Below are positions 18,051 through 28,790 of a DNA stretch of 29,140 nt, piece by piece. The stretch is from the NCBI GenBank assembly GCA_010094045.1, contig ML986877.1, positions 1 to 29,140 on the forward strand. The letters are read 5' to 3'. A model generated the notes under the pieces. The model worked only from the letters and a program-made list of their open reading frames with translations. It searched no databases and was not told the origin of the DNA. Position 1 is the first letter of the stretch. Each line of letters starts with the position of its first letter. The position numbers were made by a program, and so were the translations under genes. Origin of the DNA: Lojkania enalia. Lineage: Eukaryota; Ascomycota; Dothideomycetes; Pleosporales.

Positions 18051-18687
18051 GCTGAAGTTGTACGATGGCGGAGTCAAGTGTGGTTGGTTAGTTAGTTAGT
18101 TCTATCCTACTCGGTTTCAGCCGCGATCCCCACAGCTATGCCCGGTGCAAAGAGTTGGCGGACAGCCGACGCTTTGCCGAACGAATTAGCAAGCCCCACT
18201 TCACTACACCAGCGGTGTAGCCAGCTGCCCCCTTGCCTCTGCGTGGTCTGGCTTCTATCTACGACTATGTACATTGCGTCTTAAGAAGTGACGTATTTGC
18301 CTGCATTTTATGTTCCTTGATTTGTTGTTCCTGTGTGTATACCGTTGTCAAAGCCTTGTATTTCTGCACCAGTGTTTTAGGTTCGTAGAGGTGCTCTGCC
18401 TCGTGTGTTGCGGCTGTAATACCTTCAGTCTCCCCCTACTGTTCAGCTGTCGTTTGTGCTGGCTTGCCCCCATGCCCTCGGGGCTTAGGATATGTTCTCT
18501 GAGTTCCGATGTTCTTTCGTGTTGTGATGCCTCCTACTAGGTTCTTATGTGGCTGTGTTTTGTGGTGTGACCTGCCGCCGAACGCAGCGGCAGCAGCATT
18601 TCGTTATGGCGCAGCTCCACGAGAGCAATGTTCCGCTTCGGCGTGCTATCGAGTCTACTGAGCAAGAGAGCTCTCGCGCGAATCTCT
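18051..18687. other. Unassigned stretch
   Basis: The plus strand is rich in T and G. The open frames seen (for example 18310-18540, with many Cys, Leu and Phe) look like by-products of composition. A short GTTAGTTAGTTAG run lies at about 18088. Nothing further is recognised. Confidence 0.3.
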
Positions 18688-19362
18688 TCAGACCTTGCCG
18701 GATGTGCTGAAGGGGCACCACTCCCTTCGACACTGGGTAGGGCGACAGTAGACGAAGCTGTCTAATCTGCAGTATTGTGTGGCATTAATAGTAGCATGCC
18801 GAGTGTCTGTGAAGTGATTCGTGTGAGAGGTGATGCTGTTCGGTCGAGGGTTCGGCGAAGTGGGACGTCGCAAACATTGTTGGTTGGCGATGGGCTGACC
18901 AGAAAACCCATCAGTGACTGTATTTTATATTGTGACTGTGAAAGAGGAGTTCGGGCTCCGTCGTCGCTCTCGTGTTGCTGTGTCGTGGCTAGATGGCTGT
19001 TGCTGCGTTCGATGAACATTGTCATGTTGTGTAGCTTGCTCGCAAATTTTTCGCAACGGTGGCTCTACAGGTACCAAACCACGCAAAGGGACGCGCGATG
19101 GCCTATAGAGACCGTTGTGGCCACTGGCAGATGTGCTTTGATGCTTTTGTGATGAGTTTTCCAAAAACTGAGTTCTCGCTTTTTGTCGTGTTTTTGTCGA
19201 GTGTGGTTGCGACGCTGAGGCGTGTCGGCTGACTAAACAACTGCTCCCAATCCTATGTCGGATTAAGAGATAATCCGAACGCCTCTGCAGCTCGCACAGC
19301 CACATAACGCACAAAAAATACCATACTCGTGCATAAGGTAAGGTGTGGTTATCATCTCGCAT
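18688..19362 (-). other. Long minus-strand frame with one stop; coding status unclear
   Basis: A single frame stays open from 19362 to 18688 (225 codons) except for one TAA at about 18925. The peptide is rich in Ser, Thr, His, Arg and Asn, without recognisable domains, membrane segments or signal peptide. The plus strand here is rich in G and T, which itself lowers stop density on the minus strand, so the frame may be compositional. It could also be part of an unidentified decayed element. Confidence 0.25.
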
Positions 19363-21001
19363 TAGCCAGGATCGGCAGTTCGCTTCCGCTGGAAGTACCC
19401 CTTGGGGAGGCGGCGCTGCATAAAATCCCGCCCTGCAGCACGCGTATGGCTGATGATGACTTCTTGTTACTAGGGGGAGTTTTTGACGGTAGGATAAGGC
19501 TGTTCAAAAATTCTAGGGCAAAAACGGCTTGAGGTTGACGCTGTTGGTAAGGAAGCATGTTTTGCCACAACACAAGGCGCTGTACAAACCAAGCACGGAA
19601 GCAGTAATGCGAACGTAATTTTTAGGCGAAGTGAAACATAGACATTTAGAAGTAGCGACAGCGGATCATTTTCATAGGATCATAACAATATCTGTCGTGC
19701 GCATGAGCTTTCTGGTTGCTGAAAGTCAAAGTACCCCTCATTTGTCTCGCCACACAGTGCGTCTCGCTACGCAGGGATGCACCTTAGCTCTGAGCCTGCT
19801 CTTCCCGCGAGCGTCGTCCGTCGCCGCGATGGCCGAGCGTGGAGACGGGAACGTTGCTGTATTCCGATCAAGCGGCATATGTATTAGGCATGCCTACAGG
19901 TAGAGCCTGCACCAGCGCTCGGCTGGCTGGTTCCATATTGGCGGGTGTGGTGGGAGGAGGGTGAGCTCGGGCAAGAAGCCAGCAACTGCCTCACTCTCGA
20001 CTTCTAAAAAAGAGGCAGCAGGCGCAGTGCGCGTTCGGGGAAGCTTCGAGAAGCATGCGCCACAGGTTGAGCTAGTGGAAAAGCGCAGGTGTACACTGTA
20101 GGCCGCTTGGCGTACAGAACCATGCTTTCGCAGCGTATTAAGATCTCTTGCCGATATGCGGGGGCCTGCCTGTTGGTGGAGGCTACACGTCTCCAAAACT
20201 CGGGAACATCTTTTTGGACTATTGATCTACAACTCCAGACCTCTGAAATGATGATAGTTGGTTGTCGGCGGTAGAGCAGGGGTGCATCGTCGCTGTTGCT
20301 TCTGGCGCTATAGACGGCATGTCGGAAAACACAGTCAAAATTGCTGTAATTTTGGTATTAGAGACTGGCAATGAGTGGCGATCCATCTGAGGCATGTTAC
20401 TAAGCCGGCTCAGATTTTATCAGGTGGTGGGGCTCGATTTGGTGGTGCTTGAACGATGTTCGTGGTTCTACGCTAGGGGATGTTGAAAAGCGTTGGTGGA
20501 GAGACATTAATTCGCTTTTCGGTGGCCGCCTGCAATGAAGACATAGCAGCAGATGCATGCTCGCGGAGCAAGCCTTTCATGCTTTCTCCGCGAGGTGACG
20601 TTTTTGACACCAGAACAAAGTTTCGATGACCTGATTGGCCAGCGAACCTTCCTTAACTAGGCAATCCTGGAGGCGCCGCTCTGCGAACTAACGGATGCTC
20701 AGTAGGATCGGCATAGCCCAAAACGATCCCAAGAATTCACCGTCTCCAATGGGCGGCTAACCAACGCTGGATTCAAGAACGGCCTCTAGCAACTCATAAT
20801 AGTTACAGGTCGGCATGCAGCAATATCAAACACGCTGTAGAGAAATTGCGGAATAGACAGAACTATATTCACAAATCGAAGTTTCCCAGCGTTTCTCCGG
20901 AAACTTCCTTAGTAATTAGCATAGCCACAGGCATAGCTGAAGGAAAGGTAGGCTATGCATCTCGTAGGGCCAAACGGCAACAGATTGAGACCGCTTCGCA
21001 C
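19363..21001. other. Gene-free, unassigned stretch
   Basis: I found no supported gene, RNA, terminal repeat or tandem array in these 1.6 kb. Composition is balanced and all open frames are short and overlapping. It lies downstream of the DUF7924 remnant. Confidence 0.4.
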
Positions 21002-21945
21002 TCAGCGCTTGCTATTCACAGCATTTCTTCTCGGCTTTTTTGATGCACCTTGTCCAGTAAATGAGGTGTCTGGGGTGATATCTTCTGCGTCAACAATGGC
21101 CGACTGGCTGCCACTCTCAACCGGTAAAGACTCCGGCTCCATAACTGATCTCGAGAGATAATAGCTTTCCAAGTCCTGCGAAAGTCCGGATTCCTCTAGA
21201 AGTAGCGGAACTTCAAAGTCAAAATCAGACGGGAGCTCGTCAATAACAGAGCGGATCCTGTCCAAGTGCTTCGGCATCCATATATCATAGACGTTCTTGG
21301 TGAACTTATATGCCGACCACTTTTCTTTGCCGTCCAGTTCTGTAAAGTCAAACTTGCGGATGGGGTAACGATAAAAGGTAGTATCATTTCCCTTAATCAT
21401 AGGGTAGTGGCCATAGATTCTCACCAAAGCGTGGTTGTAAGAGATAGAGAAAGCCAGGATAATCTAGTAGAGTTCTTTCTCGCGCTTTACGAGCCTAAAA
21501 AGCTCGACAATTGCTCTAACTGTAAGGGTTATACTGTAAGTATTCTACCGGTCTACAACGTTAAGTGCGGCAGCACCGTACTTTACTTTATATATTAGGA
21601 ACGGGAAGTATATATAGAACGTAGCTATAAAGAAGAATAGATCTCCGTTAAGGAAGTTACTAATAAAAGGTTAAAACTTATTAAGTTGGTCCTTAGTAAA
21701 TATTATTTGTTTAAATTCTACTAAATAGTTGGGTTGCGGATAAGGTTTAGTTACCGGAATAGTATTATTCCAGCCTTTATTAACGGATTCGACGAGATAT
21801 TTAAAATACTTAGTACTAAAGTTAGCAAGTTCTTCTATAGAAGGAACTATAAGTTAAGTAATATCTTAGATAACCTTAGCTTTATTTCTATTTTAAATCC
21901 TCTTATAGGTTAATTTAAATATATTATTAGAGAAACGTAAAATAT
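21002..21945 (-). pseudogene. DUF7924-type protein gene, N-terminal half destroyed by RIP
   Basis: The minus-strand frame 21427-21002 is clean and contains RIYGHYPMIKG, TTFYRYPIRKFDFTELDGKE and KWSAYKFTKNVYDIWMPKHL, which I recognise as the C-terminal core of the fungal DUF7924 family (function unknown). The same frame continues upstream, without change of phase, through AFSISYNHAL, VELFRLVKREKELY, YGAAALNVVDR, IYFPFLIYKVK, WNNTIPVTKPYPQPNYLVEF and IEELANFSTKYFKYLVESVN to about 21945. The stops that appear there are TAG or TAA, mostly where Gln, Arg or Trp codons are expected. The boundary between clean and RIP-mutated DNA falls at about 21430, inside the gene. The chromovirus LTR at 22096 lies upstream of its 5' end. 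As written it cannot make a full protein. Confidence 0.8.
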
Positions 21946-22095
21946 TTAAAACGTTCTAGTTTTTTTTAAATAAGTTTTAATAGAGATTTTTACTCTCTTT
22001 TATAGAGCCTTTTTAATTCTTATTTATAAAACTACTCTTAGTTTCTAATAGAGTTAGATAATATACGTTCTTATATAGTATACTTTTCTTCTCTC

Positions 22096-22374
22096 TATAA
22101 TAGTATAGGTAAGATAATAGGTTCGAATATGGTACAAATCTACTTAGAAGTATATAGAAGTATATAGGGGTTTAAGGACCTAAGAATTCTATTAACACCT
22201 ATAAGCCTTATATAAAAGGATATAGAAGAACTACTAAGCTATTTATAAGAGAGTATATAACTATATATAGATGGGAAAAGAGGCGGAGCTAGAGGTAGAA
22301 TAAGATAAGCGAAAAACTTTAGGATAAGATTATATATAAAGCTTTTCGTAAAACGATTTCTTCGTATTATTATA
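22096..22374 (-). repeat. Chromovirus LTR, copy 1
   Basis: It has the same 279-bp length and the same ends as the solo LTR at 400-678. Inside is the inverted repeat around GCGAAAAACTTTA / TAAAGCTTTTCGT, one base imperfect in this copy. Confidence 0.88.
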
Positions 22375-24344
22375 CTACCCCCCTCTTTATAGGCTGATAG
22401 TCTCTATCTATACTAGTTTAGGAGAGAATTAGAGCTATTATAGATAGGTTCTAGTATAAAGAAATTTCTTTAAAGAAGTATTTATTAATAAGAGTTAATA
22501 TATATAGTTACTTATAAAGATATATTTATATATTAACGTAATATTAAGTAAAGTTTTTATAGTAAGTATAATTAACCTATATATTAACTAGTAACTACTA
22601 TTATAATAGTTTATTAATATTGCAATTTCATTATATATAATAATAAGCGTTTACTAGTCTTAGTATATTACTAGATTACTATTAACTAAACTTTCTTAAC
22701 TAAATAATAACTTCTACTCTATATATATTATTATACGTCCCTAGAACCGTTAATTATTAAAGTATTATTAACGCCTTATAGAAAAAATTTAATTAATATA
22801 CTACTCTACCTACCTTTTAAAACTTTTTTAAAAGCTTTCTAGGTTATCTACTTTTAGGCTATATATATACTCGTCTATAAGTAGTATATAATATTTATCT
22901 TTTAGTCTCTAAGATTAAAAAAATGCGAGTATTATACCTTATAAAATAGAAAGTATAACCCTGTATAAATTACATTTAATACTAGTAGAATACTTACTAC
23001 TAATATACTTATAGATTCCCTCCTATTATAAGGAAGAGTTTCTAGTCTTCTAGGGCTATCTTAAACTATAGGCGGCGGCCTAATATATAGGGGATAAGAA
23101 GGATAAAAAAGTAGCCTTTAAGACTATTTTAAAATCCGCTTATAGTCTATCGCTTATAACTTAGGTTGTAAAAAGTTAGAAAACTAGCCTTTTTAAAACT
23201 AGAATTTAGATAACTTTATTCTACTAGAGTATTAAATTACTCTATTAGATTTCGGCCTTAGAAGCTTTAATATCTAGCCTTTAAGTTAATATCACGGCGC
23301 TCTTAGGCGGCTAAAAATAAAGTAGAAGAAGTTTAGAGGAAGTTTAAAGAGAAGAAAGAAGAAGAAGAATAGAGGGGGAGAGGATTAGAAAGGTATCTAA
23401 CAGCCTACTATTAGACCCTCTAGATTCTATAGAGGAGTAATTTTAGGCCTATAATTTAGTTTTCTAATCTACTACTTAACTCTTATATATTATTATCTAT
23501 TAGATAATTTATATTCTCTATACTATTCTTATATACTTTAATTTATTTAGTTAGAGCTTTTAAAAGTTCTAGCTAATTTAGATATCTATTATAAAAAGCT
23601 TTTAGCTTATAAAGTAAACCTATAAAATTTAAGACTTTATATTAAACTAGGTTAGAATTATATTCTATCTATTTTATATAGTATTTAAGGGTCTTATAAT
23701 ATAGTTTACTAGCTAGTATTTCCTTAACCTCCTACTCTTCTACCCCTTTAATAGCGATAGTAGGTGGTTTTAAAACTTCTTATCCTAGTAGAGGGTCTTA
23801 GGGGTTCTTATATAGTAGGTTTAGTACGAAGATATTATATATACTCAACTCTAGAGATAGCTATAAATAGTATAAGTTTCTAACCTATTCTAGTACTTTA
23901 AAAGAGCCTTTCTATTAATTAGATAGCTTTTAGCTTAGTTTTTAAACTATAAAATTCTTAGTATTTAGATAGACTATATTACTAATCTACTAATTAATCG
24001 GTTATTAATAATAGTTAATAATAAATTATATATAATTTTAAGCCTTTTTAATATTAGCTTTTATAGTTTCCTAGGCTATATATATATAAGTTACTAGAAC
24101 TAAAGTATTCTTACAATTTAATTTATCTATTATAATAATAGGATTAATAGAAAATTTCTAATCCTAACTTTAATAGAGTTTAGATCTATATAAGATCTAA
24201 TATAAGGATATTCTAATAGTTATATAAGGTAGAGTTACTTATACTTAGTTAATTATAAGTAATAGAGAACTCTAGTTATTTTAGTAGAAGGATATAAAAG
24301 AGCGTAGTTTCTAATCGATATACTTATTTATAATTTCTATTTAT
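22096..24344 (-). mobile_element. Gypsy chromovirus copy 1 (3' part), interrupted by copy 2
   Basis: Read on the minus strand, this copy ends with a 279-bp 3' LTR (22096-22374) preceded by the polypurine tract (plus strand CTACCCCCCTC, 22375-22385). To the right lie about 1 kb without recognised sense coding, then the chromodomain (about 23580-23745), then the end of integrase. Homology with copy 2 stops at 24344, exactly where the next LTR starts. Here copy 1 reads TTTCTATTTAT, while copy 2 continues past the equivalent point into integrase (at 26590). Copy 1 is therefore broken by insertion of copy 2 at this site. All reading frames are riddled with RIP stops. Confidence 0.8.
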
Positions 24345-24623
24345 TATAATAGTATAGGTAAGATAATAGGTCTAAATATAGTACGAATCTACTTAGAGGT
24401 ATATAGGAGTATATAGGGGATTAGGGACCTAGGAATTCTATTAACACCTATAGGCCTTATACAAAAGGATATAGAAGAACTACTAAGCTACTTATAAGGG
24501 AGTATACAACTATATATAGAAGGGAAAAGGGGTAGAACTAGAGGTAGAATAAGATAAGCGAAAAGTTTTAGGATAAGGTTATATATAAAGCTTTTCGTGG
24601 AACGATTTCTTTATATTATTATA
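24345..24623 (-). repeat. Chromovirus LTR, copy 2
   Basis: 279 bp with the same ends as the other LTRs, followed on the right by the polypurine tract complement CTACCCCCCTC. Confidence 0.88.
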
Positions 24624-25739
24624 CTACCCCCCTCCTTATAGGCTAATAGTCTCTATCTATACTAGTTTGGGAGGGAATCGGGGCTATTATAGATAGGTTC
24701 TAGTATAAAGAAATTTCTTTAAGAAAGTATATACTAGTAAGAGTTAATACGCGCGGTTACTTATAAAGATATATTTATTAATATAATATTAAATAAGGTT
24801 TTTATAGTAAGTATAATTAACCTATATATTAGCTGGTAATTACTATTATAATAGTTTATTAATATTACAATTTCGTCGCGTATAGTAATAAATATTTACT
24901 AGTTTTAGTATATTACTAGGTTGCTGTTAACTAAGCTTCCTTAACTAAATAATAACTTCTACTCTATACGTATTATTATACGTTTCTAGTACTATTAATT
25001 ATTAAAGTATTACTAACGCCTTATAGAAAAAAATTAATTAATATACTACTCTATCTACCTTCTAGAGCCTTTTTAGAGGCCTTTTAGATTATCTACCTTT
25101 AGACTATATACACGCTCGCCTGCGGATAGTATATAATATTTACCTTTTAGTTTCTAAGATTAAAAAAATGCGAGTATTATACCTTATAAAATAAAAAGTA
25201 TAACCCCGTACGAATCGTATCTAATATTAGTAGAGTATTTACTACTAACATACTTATAGATCCTCTCCTACTATAAGAAGAAGTTTCTAGTCCTCCGGGG
25301 CCATCTTAAACTATAAGTAGCGGCCTAATATATAGAAGATAAGAAGAATAAAAAGGTAGCCTTTAAGGCTATTTTAGAGTCTACTTATAGTCTAGCATTT
25401 ATAGCTTAGGTTATAAAGAGTTAGAAAGATAGCCTTCTTACGGCTAGTATCTAGATAGCTTTATTCTACTAGAGTACTAAATTACTCTATTAGGTTTCGG
25501 CTTTAAAGGCTTTAATATCTAGCTTTTAAACTAATATTATAGCGCTTTTAGGTGGTTAAGAATAAAGTAGAGGAAGTTTAAGGGGAGTCTAGAGGGAAGG
25601 AAGAGAAAGAAGAGTAGAAGAGGAGAGGATTAGGGAGGTATCTAACAGCCTACTATTAGACCCTCTAGATTCTATAGAGGAGTAATTTCGGGCCTGTAAT
25701 TTAGTTTTCTAATCTACTACTTAACTCTTATATATTATC

Positions 25740-26170
25740 GTCTACTAGATAATCTATATTTTCTATACTATTCTTATATACCTTAATCTATTTAGTTAGA
25801 GCTTTTAGTAGTTCTGGTTAATTCGGATACTTATTATAAAAAGCTTTTAACTTATAAGGCGAACCTATAAAATTTAAAACTTTATACTAGACTAGGTTAG
25901 AATTATATCTTATCTATTTTATATAGTATTTAAGGGTCTTATAATATAGCTTACTAGCTAGTATTTCCTTAACCTCCTACTCTTCTACCCTTTTAATAGT
26001 AATAGCGGGTGGTTTTAGAGTTTCTTACCCTAGTAGAGGATCCTAGAGGTTTTTATATAGTAGGTTTAGTATAAAGATATTATATATTCTTAACCCTAGA
26101 GGTAGCTATAAATAGTATAAGTTTCTAACCTATTCTAGTACTTTAAAAGGGCCTTCCTATTAATTAGATA
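25740..26170 (-). pseudogene. RIP-mutated chromodomain end of pol
   Basis: The minus-strand frame reads KGPFKVLE, LPLGLRIYN, then KPPAITIKRVEE-EVKEILAS (a stop stands for the expected Trp), KLYYKTLKYYIK-IRYN, NFIGSPYKLKAFYNKYP. This matches the C-terminal chromodomain that defines chromoviruses and steers integration to particular chromatin. The same segment is readable in copy 1 (about 23580-23745) and copy 3 (about 28930-29095). Confidence 0.85.
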
Positions 26171-26549
26171 GCTTTTAGCTTAGATTTTAGACCGTAAGGT
26201 TCTTAGTATTTAGGTAGACTATATTACTAATCTACTAATTAATTAGTTACTAGTAACGGTTAATAATAGATTATATACAATCCTAAACCTTCTTAATATT
26301 AGCTTTTACAGTTTCCTAGGCTATATATATATAAGTTACTAGAGCTAAAGTATTTTTATAATTTAATTTTTCTATTATAGTAATAGGATTAATAGAATAT
26401 TTTCAATCCTAACTCTAATAGAGCTTAGATCTATATAAGATTTAATACGGGGATATTCTAATAGTTATATAAGGTAGAGTTGCTTATACTCGGTCGATTA
26501 TAGATAATAGAGAACTCTAGTTATTCTAGTAGAAGGATACGAAAGAGCG

Positions 26550-27010
26550 TAGTCTCTAATTAATATACTTATTTATAATCTCTATCTATCTGTTAATTTC
26601 TTTATAATAAGTAGTAGATAGTTTAATCTTTACGCCTAAGATATAGCAGAATTCGAACTAGAAACTAGATATAAACTAAGGTTCTTAATCTAAAATAATA
26701 GTTTTAGGCGTATAGCTAAAGTAGTATACCTATTAAATAAATAATTTGGCTATTCCCTATACGTTAATTATATAATAGTAGAGAATAGATACTACTTATT
26801 TAGATAGGCGATTAATTACTACTATAATCTAATTATATCCGGACTTATCTATAGAAAAATTCTTAAAGTTAATATATAGGTATTATATTAGTTAATTTAA
26901 TATAGAAAGTAGGTAGATAAAACCTAAGGTTTAGGTTTATATTAGATAAACTTTATAGTATAAGATATAATTCTATATATATTATTTATAAGTAGCCTTT
27001 ATACCCTTCT
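26550..27010 (-). pseudogene. RIP-mutated Gypsy integrase
   Basis: The minus-strand frame shows the end of the zinc-binding region (Tyr and Lys rich, followed by TLGFIYLLS), then INFKNFSIDKSGYN (the first catalytic Asp is now Asn, GAC to AAC at 26868-26870, a RIP-type change), VVINRLSK, TPKTIILD with the second catalytic Asp at 26688-26690, FEFCYILGVKIKLSTTYY and INKYI. This is the D,D(35)E integrase of Ty3/Gypsy elements, which inserts the cDNA into the genome. Most stops sit where Gln, Trp or Arg codons are expected. Confidence 0.85.
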
Positions 27011-27449
27011 AGTAGTACTTCTAGGATAGTAACTAATAGGTTTTAGTAGCGCTTAGGTATGCGGAAGATACTTAATTATAAGTCTCTTATATAAATTATA
27101 TATAAAGGCCGAAATCTAATAGAATATATAAGTAATTATTATAGAGGAGTAGTCTATTCTCTATCTAATACTTATAGGATAAGAGGGTATATTTCTACGC
27201 GAAGGAGGCTCGGTTTTTCTATAGTAATATGTTAATTAACTCTAGAGAATCTAGTAATATAATCTACTTTTAGCCTTTAATAATATTTAGTATAGCCGCT
27301 TAAGTTATTATTTAAATAATATAAAACTAGACTAATTCAGTATTAATTCAGGGGTAAAGTTAATATAGTCTAAATAGAACTTTTAACTAGTTATTAGTTT
27401 AAGCTACTTTTAAGTTTTTTATATCTTATTTACAACGGTTAAAGATATC

Positions 27450-27728
27450 TATAATAGTATAGGTAAGATAATAGGTCCGAATACAGTACGAATCTACTTA
27501 GAGGTATATAGGAGTACATAGGGGTTTAGAGACCTAGAAATTCTATTAACACCTATAGGCCTTATATAAAAGAATATAGAAGAACTACTAAGCTACTTAT
27601 AAGAGAGTATACAACTATATACGGAAGGGAAAAGAGGTAGAACCGGGGGTAGGATAAGATAAGTAAAAAGCTTTAAGATAAGATTATATATAAAACTTTT
27701 TATAGAACAATTTCTTTATATTATTATA
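27450..27728 (-). repeat. Chromovirus LTR, copy 3
   Basis: 279 bp, same ends as the other three LTRs. The internal inverted repeat is more worn here (GTAAAAAGCTTTA / TAAAACTTTTTAT). Confidence 0.88.
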
Positions 27729-28269
27729 CTACCCCCCTCTTTATAGGCTAATAGTCCCTATCTATACTAGTTTAGGAGGGAATTGGGGCTATTATAGATA
27801 GGTTCTAGTATAAAGAAATTTCTTTAAAGAGGTATTTACTAGTAAGAGCTAATACGCGTAGTTGCCTATAGAGATACGTTTATTAACGTAATATTAAATA
27901 AGGTTTTTATAGTAAGTATAATTAACCTATATATTAGCTAGTAACTACTATTATAATAGTTTATTAATATTGCAATTTCGTCGCATATAGTAACAAGCGT
28001 TTATTAGCCTTAGTATATTACTAGATTACTGTTAACTAAGCTTCCTTAACTAAATAATAACTTCTACTCCGTATATATTATTACGCGTCCCTAGAACTAT
28101 TAATTATTAAAGTATTACTAACGCCTTATAGAAAAAATTAATTAATATACTACTCTACCTACCTTCTAGAGCCTTTTTAAAAGCCTTCTAGGTTATCTAC
28201 CTTTAAGCTATATATATACTCGCCTGTAGGTAGCGTATAATATTTACCTTTTAGTCTCTAAGATTAAAA

Positions 28270-28790
28270 AAATACGAGTATTATACCTCGTAAAATAAAA
28301 AGTACAACCCTATACGAATCGCATCTAATATTAGTAGAGTATTTACTACTAACGTATTTATAAATCTCCTCCTACTATAAGGAGGAGTTTCTAGTCCTCC
28401 AGGGCCATCTTAAACTATAAGTAGCAGCCTAATATATAGGGGATAAGAAGGATAAAAAGGTGGCTTTTAAGACTGTTTTAGAGTCTACTTACAGCCTAGT
28501 ACTTATAGCCTAGGTTGTAAAGAGTTAGGAAGATAGCCTTTCTATAGCTAGTATCTAAATAGCTTTATTCTACTAGAGTACTAAATTATTCTATTAGGTT
28601 TCGGCTTTAGAGATTCTAGTATCTAGCTTTTAAACTAATATCGCGGCGCTCTCAGGCGGTTAAAGATAAGATAGAAGAGGTTTAGGAGGAGTCTAGAGGG
28701 AAAGAAAGAGAAGGAGGGTATAGGAGGAGAGGACTAGAGAGGTATCTAACAGCCTACTATCAGATCCTCTAGATTCTATAAAAGAATAAT
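28270..28790 (+). other. Possible antisense ORF in the chromovirus 3' region
   Basis: Between the chromodomain and the polypurine tract is about 1 kb with no sense coding that I can read. On the plus strand, opposite to pol, one frame can be followed for about 165 codons in copy 3: YKEEFLVLQGHLKL, YIGDKKDKKVAFKTVLESTY, IALFY, NIAALSGG and a basic run. Copies 1 (from about 23000) and 2 (from about 25240) read through in the same frame, and nearly all stops are TAG or TAA. RIP itself removes TGA and raises TAA/TAG, so this is only moderate evidence for an ancestral ORF. The protein family is unknown. Confidence 0.35.

Larger units (their letters stand above)
24345..27449 (-). mobile_element. 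Gypsy chromovirus copy 2, with integrase and chromodomain, interrupted by copy 3
   Basis: The 3' LTR is 24345-24623 and the polypurine tract follows at 24624-24634. Moving right, which is upstream for the element, come the ~1 kb 3' region, the chromodomain (about 25810-25995), integrase (about 26550-27010) and the linker that precedes integrase (LLLYNNYLYIL... at about 27120-27180). The sequence stops at 27449, where the LTR of copy 3 begins. Reverse transcriptase and RNase H are not reached. This is the most complete copy in the window. Confidence 0.82.

Noticed and set aside
18310..18540. 76-aa Cys/Leu-rich plus-strand ORF as a small secreted protein
   Set aside because: No clear signal peptide cleavage pattern or gene context; it lies in a G/T-skewed stretch where such frames arise by composition.
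22375..22385. CTACCCCCCTC next to each LTR read as a plus-strand primer-binding site
   Set aside because: Integrase and chromodomain frames are on the minus strand, so this is the complement of the polypurine tract beside the 3' LTR, not a primer-binding site.
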